The notes under the pieces: model-generated | Told to the model about the DNA's origin: nothing | Seen by the model: the letters and a program-made list of their open reading frames with translations, nothing else | Databases searched by the model: none | Shown: positions 1-10,924 of the stretch, one piece after another | Position numbering within the stretch: the stretch's first letter is position 1 | Layout of the letters: each line of letters starts with the position of its first letter | Program-made: the position numbers and the translations under genes | Origin: Tridacna crocea | Taxonomy: Eukaryota; Mollusca; Bivalvia; Cardiida; Cardiidae | Direction: 5' to 3' | Assembly: GCA_943736015.1 (NCBI GenBank) | Contig: OX031058.1 | Span: 883,001 to 947,000, forward strand | Length of the DNA: 64,000 nt

Positions 1-295
1 CAAACAGTTTTTATTCTTTTAAACGGTAAAACAAAAATTGAAATACATTTTAAACACAGCTATTGTTCCCTTTTGGCCGCTATTGGGACTTTAATACTAA
101 GAGAATATGACCATACTTGAAAAATCACTTTATTTCATATAGATTTTACAGAGTGCCTAAAATTTTAATGTATATTTAGTGTATGATAGGAAAAAACTTT
201 TCTATTCTTTTTTTCTTTGTCGTAAATCAGAATATTTGTATCCATTCATTTCAAGACATCTCGAACGCTCGTGTACAATAAAATCAAGTATGAAC
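1..295. other. No gene seen
   Basis: AT-rich sequence with no open frame of interest and no repeat I recognise from elsewhere in the window. Confidence 0.5.
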
Positions 296-770
296 GATGC
301 TCTGTGAAAAGGGGGCTTAACCCTTTGTCAAACGATAAATTTTAGACCCTTCCAAACTCAAAGAGTTTGCAGACGACAATTTCAAATTTGATGAAAATGG
401 CAGAAAGTTCTCTTAATGGGTAGAAAACACTGTGGGAAAAGGAGAAATTGCTCGTTACGAGCAATTTCTCCTTTTCCCACAGTGTTTTCCAAAGACTTGT
501 ACTGCAGACACGTAAAAACAAGGGCTTGTTTGGGAAAGGATTAATGAATCTCCCTTATGCGTGATACCAAACGATTCTTTATGGTGTCATGAAACTTCCA
601 TTTTATGTACAACAACCGGCTTAATTATGACGTAGAGTGGTCCTTTTAGCAGCAGAAAATGACCAATAGCATTAGGTTTCGGCCCAGGTCAGCCTGCACG
701 AACTGCGCAGGATGACCTGGGCCGATACTTCTTGCCGATGCATTAGGCCCCCTTTTGCCATAGTATGGGT
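296..770. mobile_element. Family C palindromic element, interrupted
   Basis: Family C elements are about 260 bp. Their inverted ends read GAGCCATGCTCTG then AAAAGGGGGCTTAATGCATC, and they have an internal palindrome around GGTCAGCCTGCGCAG. This copy is split by a TTAA-hairpin element at 321-540, exactly at the TTAA of GGGGGCTTAATG. Confidence 0.8.
321..540 (+). mobile_element. TTAA-hairpin element, subfamily B, clean insertion
   Basis: Flanked by TTAA at 317-320 and 541-544. The core palindrome (430-490) is GAAATTGCTCGTTACGAGC with flanks matching through CACTGTGGGAAAAGG. Removing the element and one TTAA restores a normal family C end. Confidence 0.9.
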
Positions 771-809
771 TATACATGGACATACAAGGTTTATCGAGTT
801 ACCTTTTAA

Positions 810-1030
810 CCTTTTACCACACATTCTTAGGTTTTAACAACCATGAAGATATAGGGCTATCGAAAACGTTGTGGAAAAAATGAGAAAATGTTGATAACTG
901 ACGCTTTCTCCTTTTCCCACAAAGTTTTCTCCTCTTTCAGGGACAAATATCATCATTTCAGCCTATTTAATTTGTCGTTTGCAAATGCTTTCAATTTGGA
1001 CAAGCCTAAAGTTTTTCGTCTGGTAAAGGG
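810..1030 (-). mobile_element. TTAA-hairpin element A, worn
   Basis: TTAA lies at 806-809 and 1031-1034. The core is degraded (GAAAATGTTGATAACTGACG) and the arms no longer match well. It shares its right TTAA with the next copy. Confidence 0.75.
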
Positions 1031-1034
1031 TTAA

Positions 1035-1280
1035 CTCTTTACCAAACGACAATATTTGGCTTTTCCAAATCCAAGCCATTTGCAGATGACAAAATAAAAG
1101 TGACTAAAAAATTGAAATTTGTTGTGTGAACGGTAGAAAACGTTGTGGGAAAAGGAAAAAATGCTGGTTACCAGTATTTTCTCCTTTTCCCACAATGTTT
1201 TCTAAAGGCTTTTCCCCCACAATGTTTTCTAAAGGCTTCTTTCTCAGGGTCGTCAAAAGTAGGGATTGTGCGCTAATGGG
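1035..1280 (+). mobile_element. TTAA-hairpin element A with internal duplication
   Basis: It abuts the previous copy through a single TTAA and ends at TTAA 1281-1284. The stretch CCCACAATGTTTTCTAAAGG is present twice, which makes this copy longer than usual. Confidence 0.8.
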
Positions 1281-1384
1281 TTAATACAGTTTATAACAGT
1301 CTTTTTAAAAAACATTGTAGGAGAAGAAGAAAAATCGCTCGCAGACGACTAAGTATAAGATCGGAAATGAAGAAAGGTCGTTCG

Positions 1385-1604
1385 CAGACGACAAAGGGTA
1401 AGACCAATCCAAATTGCGAGCATTTGCAGACGACATTTGAAATGGGGATCAAATAACAGATTTTGTGTTTGTTTGGATAGAAAACATCATGGGAAAAGAA
1501 GAAAATGCTGGTTACCAGCATTTTCTTCTTTTCCCACAATGTTTTCAAAAGTTTTTTTTCGTCAGTGATCGGCAAAACTCGGAATTGTTCGGTATAGGAA
1601 TTTA
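1385..1604 (+). mobile_element. TTAA-hairpin element A, rearranged left arm
   Basis: The core at 1481-1545 has GAAGAAAATGCTGG matched by CCAGCATTTTCTTC, a paired change from the usual GGAG/CTCC. The left part is scrambled with two extra GACGAC blocks. Confidence 0.65.
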
Positions 1605-1663
1605 AATGAAAATTAGATGCTAGCATAATAATGAAGGACAATGTCAGATATTTTGTATATATT

Positions 1664-1926
1664 TGAGCTATGAAAAAAGGGGGCTTAAGGCATCTTCAAA
1701 ATATTTCTACCCATATCAGCCTACCCAGTCCACGCTGGCTGACATAAATCGAAAACTATAACTATTTATAGATTTTGTGCGTGTCAGAGGACTGTTCTAT
1801 CCCTGTATTTAGTCAATCGTCAGTCTAAATTGATTTTTATGGATCCTAGATCACGTGATGATTTGCTTAGTATATCGATGTATCACGGAAATTCATTAAG
1901 CCCCCTTTTGCCAAAGCATAGTTCAT
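1664..1926. mobile_element. Family C element
   Basis: Starts at AAAAAAGGGGGCTTAAGGC and ends ATTAAGCCCCCTTTTGCC. The internal palindrome is partly decayed. Confidence 0.75.
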
Positions 1927-2104
1927 TTTTCCAGCCCATCCCTGTCTAGTCCCACAGATAAATGCCGGATACCATATATATAACCTAAATGTCTGTATTA
2001 ATTAGAATTTTTCTTTTTTTTTTCTTAAATCAGTATTTTTGTAAAGAAAAGAATATCGGTATATTTAGTTAGTATTATAAATATTTGAGCATCAAATGCG
2101 GATC

Positions 2105-2372
2105 TTACAACAGAGCCATGCTCTGACAAAAGGGGGCTTAGTGTATCTTAGTGACGTAATATACCATGCATGACGTCACCTTAGTATCGATCCATAAAAT
2201 CCACTTTGTTCAATGACCAACTGAGTCAGGAGGTAGAATTATCCTTTGACATGCTTGAAATTGAAAAATAGCGAAAAGTATCGGCCCGCGTCAGCCTGCG
2301 CGGACTGCGCTGACGTGGGTCGATACTTTTCGCAAAATGCATTTAGCCCCTTTTCTCAGAGAGTATAGCTCA
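2105..2372. mobile_element. Family C element, first of a tandem pair
   Basis: GAGCCATGCTCTG end at 2105 and a strong internal palindrome near 2285-2325 (CGTCAGCCTGCGCGGACTGC). The right end is followed within 10 bp by a second copy. Confidence 0.8.
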
Positions 2373-2380
2373 GTTATATT

Positions 2381-2652
2381 TGAGCCACGCTGTGTGAAAA
2401 GGGGGCTTAATGCAACTGCGAAAAGTTTCGACCCTGGTCAGCCTGTGATGTCCACGCAGGCAAACCTAGGCCGAAACTTTTCGCTATCGGTCAATTTTTT
2501 TGTATGTCAAAGGACCAGTTTACCTTAAGGTTAAATCGATTATTTTAAAAGAAAAAGTTGGTTATTATGGATTCGTAATAATTTCATGACTCCCTAGGTA
2601 TCATATGTCACGTAGATACCTTAAGTCCCTTTTTGTCGGAGTAGGGATCATT
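2381..2652. mobile_element. Family C element, second of a tandem pair
   Basis: GAGCCACGCTGTGTGAAAAG start; ends near TTAAGTCCCTTTTTGTCGG. It has the same internal layout as the neighbouring copy. Confidence 0.8.
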
Positions 2653-2683
2653 TATGATCATATCTAAAGGATTGTATATTTAA

Positions 2684-2905
2684 CCCATTATCACACAATC
2701 CCAACTTTTGACGACCCTCAGAAAGAAGCCTTTGGAAAACATTGTGGGAAAAGAATAAAATACTGGTAACCAGCATTTTCTCCTTTTTCCCACAATGTTT
2801 TCTACCCTTCACTAAACAAATTTCAAATTTTCAGTCACTTTTATTTTGTCGTCTGCAAATGCTTTCGATTTGGGCACAACTAAAATTTTGTCGTTTGGTA
2901 AAGAG
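2684..2905 (-). mobile_element. TTAA-hairpin element A
   Basis: TTAA at 2680-2683 and 2906-2909. Full-length with only a few arm mismatches. Confidence 0.85.
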
Positions 2906-3017
2906 TTAAGACTGGTACGTGCAATATTTTGTTAGAGACATTCTGATTTTCACGTTTCTATCCCTAGAAGAATTTAGCAAACCGTGTTGATCATAATCCA
3001 TCTACAGTGAAATGTCT

Positions 3018-3210
3018 CAATCCGGAGTTTAAACGACCCTAAGAAAGAAAGTTTTTAAAAAAAAATTGTAGGAAAAGGAGAAAATGCTGGTAACCAGCAT
3101 TTTCTCCTTTTTCCACAATGTTTTCGACCCTTCAAAAAACAAATTCAATTTCTGACTGACAGTTATTTTGTTGTCTGCAAAATGCATTGAATTTAGACCA
3201 GTCGAAAGTA
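3018..3210 (-). mobile_element. TTAA-hairpin element A, right end turned into a tandem array
   Basis: A normal left half and core (3080-3122) continue into three further copies of the right half. The normal GGTAAAGGG terminus is missing. Confidence 0.7.
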
Positions 3211-3495
3211 ACCAGTATTTTATCCTTTTCCCACAGTGTTTTGGACCCTTTCAAAAACAAATACATTTTTTAGGTCACATTTATTTTGTCCTCTGCAAAA
3301 TATTTTGAATTTGGTCGAGTCCAAAGTAACTGGTATTTTTCCCCTTTTACCACAACGTTTTCGACTCTCTCAAAAACAAATTCATTTTTTGGGTCTCATT
3401 TATTTAGTCGTCAGCGAAATACTTTGAATTTGGGTGAGTCCAATGTAACCAGCGTTTTCTCCTTTTACCACAATGTTTTAGCCCCTTCCAAGAAA
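3092..3495. repeat. Tandem array of about 118-bp half-elements
   Basis: Units begin at AACCAG-like starts at 3092, 3210, 3328 and 3447. Each unit carries CAGCATTTTCTCC, a GTTTTCGACC block, a TTTATTTTGTCGTCTGC block and a GAATTTGG block. They are diverged copies of the same half of a TTAA-hairpin element. Confidence 0.8.
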
Positions 3496-3499
3496 TATA

Positions 3500-3615
3500 T
3501 AGGCAAGGGCTCTTGGAATAACATTTCTACATTTTTTTTCACCACAGGGGCCCGTGGAGTAAAGATGTCTACATTTTTTACCACAGGGACCCGTGGAATA
3601 AACATGTGTAAATTT
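3500..3615. repeat. Short tandem repeat, about 50 bp, 2-3 units
   Basis: GGAATAACATTTCTACATTT and CACCACAGGGGCCCGTGGA recur with small changes. Confidence 0.6.
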
Positions 3616-3771
3616 TCGACCAATCACAAATTTCTTTTTATTCCTTTGTTATTAGTATCAAAAAGAAGGTCTAATAAAGGCAGAGCATGCATCTACGCCG
3701 AAAAAATAACTTTTAGAATTAGAATTAGATTTGTCAACTTTAGTTTTAAGATCTTATTTGCTGTCATTGAC

Positions 3772-3862
3772 ATGAAGATACCAGCATTTCTCTTTTTCCC
3801 ACTATGTTTTCAAAAGCTGTTTCCCTCAGGGACATTAAATCACTTCATTGTTCGCTAAACGG
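3772..3862 (+). mobile_element. TTAA-hairpin element, right half only
   Basis: Begins at the core (ACCAGCATTTCTC) and runs to the terminus before TTAA 3863-3866. The left half is absent. Confidence 0.6.
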
Positions 3863-3870
3863 TTAATTAA

Positions 3871-4092
3871 TCCCTTTACCAAACAATCCCTGCTTTTTTA
3901 CGACCCTGACATAGAAACAGTTTAAAAACATTGTGGAAAAAGGAGAAAATGCTGGTAACCAGCATTTTCTCCTTTTCCCACAATGTTTTCCACCCTGCTG
4001 GTAACAAATTTCAATTTTTGAGTTACATTTATTTTGTCGTCTGCAAATGCTTTCAATTTGGACAAGTCTAAATTTTGTCGTTTGGTAAAGGG
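3871..4092 (-). mobile_element. TTAA-hairpin element A
   Basis: TTAA at 3867-3870 and 4093-4096. It abuts the preceding half copy as TTAATTAA. Confidence 0.85.
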
Positions 4093-4267
4093 TTAATCTA
4101 CGTAATGTCCAACTCTCTGAATAGAGACCGGAATTGTTTACAGAAATGATTTCATTACTTTAAATGATGCCAATAATCGATAGTTTCTCCCTGAAGCAGA
4201 CGACACAATTATAGACTTGTCAAAATTTGTGGTATTCGCAGACGAGAAATTAATTTTATACCAAAAA

Positions 4268-4472
4268 AAAACAAATTTTAGACTGGACCAAATTCGAAGC
4301 ACCTGCAGACAACAAATTAAATCTTATTAACATAATGATTTTTTATTTTGATAGGGTAGAAAATATTGTGGGAAAAGGAGAAAATGCTGGTTACCAGCAT
4401 TTTCTCCTTTCCCACCATGTTTTCTATAGACTTTCTCAGGGTCGTTAAAAGTCGAGATAGTGTGGTAAAGAT
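4268..4472 (+). mobile_element. TTAA-hairpin element A
   Basis: Core at 4360-4430. Right TTAA at 4473-4476; the left terminus is worn. Confidence 0.7.
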
Positions 4473-4620
4473 TTAAATGCGGCTAAAAAGATCAGACGTG
4501 TATTTGAAATGGTAGAAAACATTGTGGGGAAAGGGGACAGTTCACGTTACCAGCATTTGCCTTTTTTTTAAAATTCATAAAGTTTATAAAAGCTATTTTC
4601 TAAGGGTCGTTAAAACTTAA

Positions 4621-4843
4621 CCATTTACCAAACGACAAAATTTTATTCTCGTCCAAAATCAAAGCTGTTACAGATGATAGATGAAATGTAGCTGAGTAGA
4701 TGAAGCCTGACTCTAAAAGAGTCGAAAACATTGTGGGAAAGGGAGAAAATGCTGGTAACCAGCATTTTTATCCTTTTCCCACAATGTTTTCAAAAGGCTT
4801 CTTTCCCATGCTTTGTTAAAACTCGGGATTATAAGGTAAAGAT
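4621..4843 (+). mobile_element. TTAA-hairpin element A
   Basis: TTAA at 4617-4620 and 4844-4847. A further degraded half copy precedes it at about 4500-4616. Confidence 0.75.
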
Positions 4844-4865
4844 TTAAACTGCTAAATAAATTTAC

Positions 4866-5085
4866 TAATCACCACACAATCCATACTTTTGACAATCCTG
4901 AGAAAGAAGCCTTTAGAAAATATTGTGGGAAATGGAGAAAATGCTGGTAACCAGCATTTTCTCCTTTTCCCACAATGTTTTCTACCCTTCACAAAACAAA
5001 TTTCAAATTTTCAGTCACTTTTATTTTGTCGTCTGCAAATGTTTTCGATTTGGACAAACCTTAAAGTGTGTCGTTTGTTAATGAG
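4866..5085 (-). mobile_element. TTAA-hairpin element A
   Basis: The right TTAA is at 5086-5089; the left flank reads CTAA. The core at 4915-4982 is nearly perfect. Confidence 0.8.
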
Positions 5086-5399
5086 TTAATGAAACTTTTA
5101 AGACGATTGTCAAGCCCGAGTAATATTATACCAAAGTTGTTTTTTGGGAGCAATTCTCTATACCTGCATGTTTCGTGCAGTCTGATTCCGATCGACACTG
5201 TCTTTGTTGCACTTAGCAACCAACAATTTCGTATTTCAATTTCGGATTGTTTAGTAAGGCATATATACCATTACTTACTTTTATTTGGTGTTTCTAGCAT
5301 CTAGTCTATTTCACAGAATTCCTTTTTTGTATTAATGTTTATTTCTATTTTTATATTTTGAAACATATATTTTACCACAAGTGCAATAAAGGTAGTAAT

Positions 5400-6090
5400 A
5401 TGATATGTGATATGAAATATAACTATAGGCGGGACGTGCCATTATTTACCCGATAGATGTGCAATAATATACCTGCAATATGTGCAATAATAGTCTTGAT
5501 ATATGTGCAATAGCTTTTCAACAATATGTGCAATAACTTGTCTACCATATTTGCAATAACTTATCTACGATATGTGCAATAAATTATCTGAATTATGTGG
5601 AATAATTTACCTGCAGTATGTAAAAAGAATTAGCTGCAATTTGTGAAATTATATGTATTTATCTGCAATACGTAAAATGACTCAACTGTAATATGTACAA
5701 CTTACCTGCAGTATGTGTAATAAATTACCTGCAGTATGTGTAATAAATTACCTGCAGTATGTGTAATAACTTACCTGCAGTATGTGTAATAAATTACCTG
5801 TAATATGTGCAATAACATCTCTGTAATATGTACATTTGTTTACCTGCAATTTATGAAATGAGTTTCATACAGAAGGTACAATAACTTACCATATGTATAT
5901 CCTTCTATATTTGAAATCAATGAACATAAATAGTGAAATAACTAATCTGCAATATGTGAAATAGATTTCCTGTAATAAATATGTGCAATATGCGATTTCT
6001 TACATGCAATATGTTAAATAGCTTACCATCAATATGTGAAATAACTGACTTGCAAAATGTGAAATAACTTCCTAACAATAGCTACATTAG
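5400..6090. repeat. Minisatellite, unit about 23 bp
   Basis: Irregular head-to-tail repeats of ACCTGCAATATGTGCAATAA with many variants. The most regular block is at 5700-5790, where ACCTGCAGTATGTGTAATAA repeats. No open frame. Confidence 0.85.
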
Positions 6091-6150
6091 TGCAAAAACA
6101 TATTGATGAGCATAAAAACAAAGTGCAATTGTTTTATAAATAAGCAATAT

Positions 6151-6407
6151 GGTCTACAACACGCGAAAAGGGACATTAGGACATTTGCGTAAAGTGTCGT
6201 CTCGGATCACCCTGCGCAGTCCGCGCAGGCTGATCCGAGACGGCACTTTCCGTTTTTATGTAATTTTCTGTTTTGCACAAGTCTATTGTGGCACAAAACT
6301 TACGTAGTCGTAAAGTGCCGTCTCGGATCAGCGCAGGACTGCGCAGGGTGATCCTAGACGACACTTTACGCAAATGTCCTAATGTCCCTTTTCGCGTGTC
6401 ACGAGCC
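6151..6407. mobile_element. Family D palindromic element
   Basis: About 257 bp with inverted ends AACACGCGAAAAGGGACATT. Each side has its own internal palindrome with a CTGCGCAG centre (6205-6240 and 6325-6360). Non-coding. Confidence 0.85.
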
Positions 6408-6626
6408 AATTATTATTGTACAGTAAGTGGTAAAGTGCAATTATAACTTTTGTTATGTATTTGATGAGGACGTATTTTCTTTTGTTGTCATTTTTGTTCT
6501 TTGCTTAGATTTCATGAATATTTTTTTTCTAATACGTGAATTCTACTTAGATTTTCACTTTTTTGTTTTACGAGTATAATTATTTATTTGTATACAGGAA
6601 AATGTGGATTATATTATATGGCTTAA

Positions 6627-6831
6627 CCCTTATCATGCGAAATAACTAAAATGAAATTTTTGATTCGATAGTAAAAAACCTAAATATTGCTAGTTAAAAG
6701 TTGTGTTTTGAGTAATCGTATCTCCTTATCGGACAGTGTAGATTTAGATCAGACTGCACAGAACGTGCAGTCTGATCTTGGATCTACACTGTCCGCAAAA
6801 GGTCAGCGAGTCGCGCTAAGCAGGCGAAGGG
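6627..6831. mobile_element. Family H element (CCCTTATC ends)
   Basis: TTAA at 6623-6626 is followed by CCCTTATCATGC; the right end reads GCAGGCGAAGGGCTAA. The internal palindrome at about 6728-6795 is centred on GACTGCACAGAACGTGCAGT. It shares the TTAA-CCC design with the hairpin elements but is otherwise unrelated. Confidence 0.7.
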
Positions 6832-6907
6832 CTAAAATACGAATACATGCAGTAGTATATCATTCAAATACATTGAGGTTTATATTTGTAGATGCCAAAA
6901 ATACAAA

Positions 6908-7162
6908 TGAGCCATGCTCTGGCAAAAGGGGGCTTAATGCATCTCCGTATTTCATCATACAACCAGGTACTTATGGATCCATAACAGCTACTTTTCTTAT
7001 CAGTCGACTAAATCGTGAGGTAGACTGGTCCTTATACATACAGAAAATTGACTCTTAGCAAAATGTGTCGGCTCAGGTCAGCCTGCGTGGACTGTGCAGG
7101 CTGACCCGGGTCGATACTTTTCGCAGATGCATGAAGCCCCCTTTTCACAGAGCATGGCTCAA
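6908..7162. mobile_element. Family C element, well preserved
   Basis: Both ends are intact: TGAGCCATGCTCTGGCAAAA and its inverse ending GCATGGCTCAAA. The palindromic GGTCAGCCTGCGTGG centre is near 7075-7110. Confidence 0.85.
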
Positions 7163-7194
7163 ATTTTGATAGAAAATTGCTTGCTTATTTGTTG

Positions 7195-7483
7195 CTGAAC
7201 GGCTTTTTCAACAGTATGTCATTTTTATCGCTGCAGCCAGTTCACCTATCCATACTTTCCCGCAGTTTCTTTCATTTAGTATTTCGTAGAGTATGTTTTC
7301 CCAGCCATTAGCTGCTTTTCCACATAGCCATCGTCAGAACAATGATCAGACGTGACAGAGGAATGAATCCTGTCGCAGTGACTAGCGTCAGACCTCTGAA
7401 AGTAATTTTCCAAGCTGGAAACTCGAACCAGCAACTCACTGGCTTCGAGTCCTTCACGTTACCAGTTGCTAAGCCACAGGCCA
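7195..7483 (-). mobile_element. tRNA-derived SINE
   Basis: Read on the minus strand it begins with a tRNA-like head: box A as TGGCTTAGCAACTGG, box B as GGTTCGAGTTT. The body contains GGATTCATTCCTCTGTCACG, seen in other SINEs of this window. Confidence 0.75.
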
Positions 7484-7529
7484 TAGACTGCGCAGGCTAA
7501 CACGTCGATACTTTTTACGGATGTATTAA

Positions 7530-7748
7530 CCCATTACCACACAGTCTCTACTTTTGACGACCCTGAGAAAGAAGCCTTTGGAAAACATTGTGGGAAAAGG
7601 AGAAATGCTGGTAACCAGCATTTTCTCCTTTTCCCACAGTGTTTTCTACCCTTCCAAAACCAAATTTTGATTTTTCAGTCACCTTTAATTTGTCGTCTGC
7701 AAATGCTTTCAATTTGGACCAGTCTAAAATTTTCTCGTGTAAAAAGAG
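7530..7748 (-). mobile_element. TTAA-hairpin element A inside a family C remnant
   Basis: Left TTAA 7526-7529 follows GCGCAGGCTAACACGTCGAT and GGATGTATTAA, the end of a family C copy. The 3' terminus is mutated. Confidence 0.75.
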
Positions 7749-7825
7749 TTTCAGCTTTTTCCTTTTGACACTGACCGTGGTACATACGAATGAGTTTGAA
7801 AACGGAATACAGTTATGTCATAAAA

Positions 7826-8210
7826 TGGCAATATTGCTGTACATTATCTCCCACTAGATGGCATTCTACAAATAGTCATCTATCTAATTTTGGCATCCTG
7901 GGTACAGAACCGAACCACTTTTCTACGTGACAACCGTTACTTTGAATTTCAAACTAAAATAAATGTTTACTCTATAAAACGCTACCTGGTGCGATTCATT
8001 CAGCTATGATCAGCAGTTTAGAGAAATCTGGAGCTAAAATAGGCTTGATTTTTCCTCAAAAGTATTGATAAAAGCCATTTTCTCCTGTGTTACTTTGTAG
8101 CGCGTAATCCTACATTCTCCCGGATAATCGGGGAGAGTGATGCATCATATAAGACAGGTCGAATCCTCGAAGAATATGACGTTCGCAGACAACGTATTGC
8201 TGTACAAAAA
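7826..8210 (-). mobile_element. Family E dispersed element
   Basis: About 380 bp. Shared blocks include ATCTCCCGCTAGATGGCATT, GATTCATTCAGCTATGATCA and CAGACAGGTCGAATCTTCG. Non-coding, with no TIR; SINE-like but I see no clear promoter boxes. Confidence 0.75.
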
Positions 8211-8550
8211 GAGGCAAAGTGCAATAACTTTTATCAGTTTTGTTACTTGTTTGGTGAAACGGATTTTTATTTGTTGTCCTTTCTTCCTTATTGTTTATTT
8301 TGCGATTTTATTTTTCGACTGCTTATTTAACTTATATTTTATTTCTTTTTATTTAATATTTATGATTGGTTATTTGTACATAGAAAGAAGTGCATTATAT
8401 TCGGTGCCTTTAAATCGTATGTAAATAGAAGTAGAAATATTTTGTATGCTGATAAAATTTCGCTGTATATAAACACACAGAATAATATCTTAAACTACAA
8501 AACAGGGCAGGCATTACGAATTCGAATTATTTTTTGTATATTTAGACTTT

Positions 8551-8805
8551 TGCTTGCAACACGCAAAAAGGGCATTTGGACATTTGCGTAAAGTGTCGTC
8601 TCGGATCAGCCTGCGCAGTCCGCGCAGGCTGATCCGAGACGGCACTTTACGACTACATTAGATTTTGTCCCACAGTAGAATTGCACAACACAGAAAATTT
8701 TAAAAACGGACAGCGTCGTTTCGGATTAGTCTGGGCGGACTGCGCAAGCTGATCTGAGACGAAATTGTATGCAAATAATTGAATGCTCCTTTTCGTGTGT
8801 TGCAG
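8551..8805. mobile_element. Family D element
   Basis: Inverted ends AACACGCAAAAAGGGCATTT and the complementary right end. The left internal palindrome at 8597-8650 is nearly perfect; the right one is mutated. Confidence 0.85.
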
Positions 8806-8969
8806 ACCATTTATAGACCCATTTCAATTTATTTTCCGTCTGCAAGGTTTTTAGTATGTGTACATGAATTTACTATTTTCTTCTGAGAAACAATTGGTTC
8901 TTTTTGATGTAGGGTATTTATGATTTTTAAAAAATTGCATTCTTATTCATCTTTGTGGCATTCGAATTA

Positions 8970-8972
8970 GGC

Positions 8973-9021
<49 letters not shown>

Positions 9022-9150
9022 TGATTTGATTTGATTGATATATTGAATGATTAATTGATTGATAAATTGATTGATCGGTTGGTTAATTGATAGGTTGATT
9101 GATTGGTTGAATGATTGATCGATTGATTGATTGATTAATTGATTGATCTG
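8970..9150. repeat. GATT tetranucleotide microsatellite
   Basis: Perfect GATT repeats at 8970-9020, decaying to imperfect GATT/GGTT units. Confidence 0.95.
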
Positions 9151-9186
9151 CTATTAAAGCTTTTTCAGTCATACCATGACAACAGC

Positions 9187-9355
9187 CTACATACTCATGT
9201 ATGACCAGGTTTTCAACAATGCTAGACTAGGGCTCTGATGTGTCTTGTCAAAAGACACTTCGGTATACAACCGTGTGCTTCTGATGAGACTCGAGCTCAG
9301 AGCCGCTGGGTTACGAATCTTACATCTTAACCACTGAGTCACGCGGGACACCGGA
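9187..9355 (-). mobile_element. tRNA-derived SINE head
   Basis: The minus strand has a box A-like TGACTCAGTGGTTAAG and box B-like GCTCGAGTCTC. No long body is recognisable. Confidence 0.65.
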
Positions 9356-9378
9356 CTATGACCAAGATTCACCTTAAG

Positions 9379-9412
9379 TATATGTAGTAGTAGTAGTAGT
9401 AGTAGTAGTAGT
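9379..9412. repeat. AGT trinucleotide microsatellite
   Basis: About 11 uninterrupted GTA/AGT units. Confidence 0.95.
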
Positions 9413-9568
9413 GTTAGAATCATGCATGTTGATCATTTCTGATATTTGTTAATACACATTTATGTACGATTTGAAATCAGTGAATAAAGAATAAAGAATG
9501 AAGAAGAATTACATGTTTTAATCTTATGCGAGTATAAAGTTGAGATTGCTTGGTCCGTTTGTCCTTAA

Positions 9569-9789
9569 CTCTTTACAACAAAATGGCGACTTTTGACGAC
9601 CTTTGGAAAGAAGCCTTTTGAAAACATTGTGGGAAAAGGAGAAAATGCTGGTAACCAGCATTTTCTCCTTTTCCCACAATGTTTTCTATCCTATCACTAA
9701 ACAATTGCACCGTTTGAGCCACATTAAAATTGTCGTCTGCAAGTGCTTTCAATTTGGACTGGGCTAAAATTTTGTAGTGTGGTAAAGGG
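9569..9789 (-). mobile_element. TTAA-hairpin element A
   Basis: TTAA at 9565-9568 and 9790-9793. Nearly perfect palindrome. Confidence 0.88.
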
Positions 9790-9796
9790 TTAAAGT

Positions 9797-10140
9797 GCCT
9801 AGCGCCCTTTTCAACATTATTTCAGTCACATCGCGACGGCAAGTGCACCTATTCATGTTTTCTTAAAGCTTCTTTAACCAGAACTTCCTTTTTATCATGT
9901 GTGAGTATAACGTCGATACTGCTTGGTCTGTATGTCTCCATGATGTTTAACGCCGTTTTCAACATTATTTCAATCTTATATCACGACAGCCAGTGCACCT
10001 ATCCACGATTTATGGTAGATTCTTTTACCGGTGCGTCGAACAATATTTTTTCCAAGCCACTTGCTGTTTTTCCCACTTAACAAACGTCGAAAGAATGATC
10101 AGCGATAAGAGAAAAACGAATCCTTTCGCAATGATAACAA
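9797..10140 (-). mobile_element. Two partial SINE copies in tandem
   Basis: The SINE tail motif TTTTCAACATTATTTCA followed by CAGTGCACCTATCCA appears twice, near 9810 and 9960. The second copy extends to the GATCAGCGATAAGAG block. Confidence 0.65.
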
Positions 10141-10179
10141 AATAGGAAAAATCTGCCAAGAAAGATGAGAAGACGTGCG

Positions 10180-10444
10180 CCGTGCTCTGTGAAAAAGGGG
10201 CTTAATGCATCTGCGAAAAGTATCGACTCAGGTCAGCCTGCGCAGTCCGCGCAACCTGACCTCAGCCAAAACTTGTCGCTAGTTGTCGATTTTCTGTATG
10301 TCTAAGGCTCGGTCTACCTCATGATTAAACCGGTTGTCTTTAAAAAAAAGAAAGGAAATTAAGGATCCATAGGTATGTTTTAGCTTGCTTGGTGCCATGG
10401 ATTACGGAGAAATATTAAGCCCCCTTTTGTCGAAGAATGGTTCA
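10180..10444. mobile_element. Family C element
   Basis: Starts GTGCTCTGTGAAAAAGGGGC and ends TTAAGCCCCCTTTTGTCG. The internal palindrome reads CAGCCTGCGCAGTCCGCGCA. Confidence 0.8.
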
Positions 10445-10496
10445 TGCACTGTAAGAGGTAGAACTGAGATATTCTGGGAAACCCTGTATGTTATAT

Positions 10497-10763
10497 ATAG
10501 CCTGTAACATACGAAAAGAAGCATTCGGACATTTGCGTAAAGTGTCGTCTCGGATTAGCCTGCGCAGTACGCGCAGGCTAATCCGAGACGGCACTTTATA
10601 CGACTACATTAGATTTTGTGCAACAGAAGGCTTGCACAAAACAGAAAATTACATAAAACGGAAAGTTTCGTTTTGGATTAGTGTGCTACGCGCAAAAAGG
10701 GACATTGGGACATATGACGACAAATGTCCCAATGTCCTTTTTTGCGCGTTGCAAGCCATTATA
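10497..10763. mobile_element. Family D element with mispaired right half
   Basis: The left half is intact. The right half is replaced by an inner foldback (about 10685-10760) in which CGCGCAAAAAGGGACATTGG meets its own complement. Confidence 0.75.
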
Positions 10764-10924
10764 TATAGTCTCAATGAAGAAATCTTAAAGCGCTTTAAGT
10801 AATGAAACGTTTAAACTTCGTCCTGCTAAAAAAGGGAAATAAATCTTTCCAGTCGATAAAAAAGAACATGATTTTTGCTATTTAAAAGTTTTTTTGTTTT
10901 TTTTGTTGGGTGGGGGGATGTTTA

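Noticed and set aside
1291..1641. Open frame of 116 codons and dozens of similar ones with LLFPQCF or [12 protein letters not shown]
   Set aside because: The same peptides recur in both orientations wherever a TTAA-hairpin element lies; they are translations of the element, with no conserved protein.
5400..6090. CRISPR array
   Set aside because: Eukaryotic context; units are contiguous without unique spacers.
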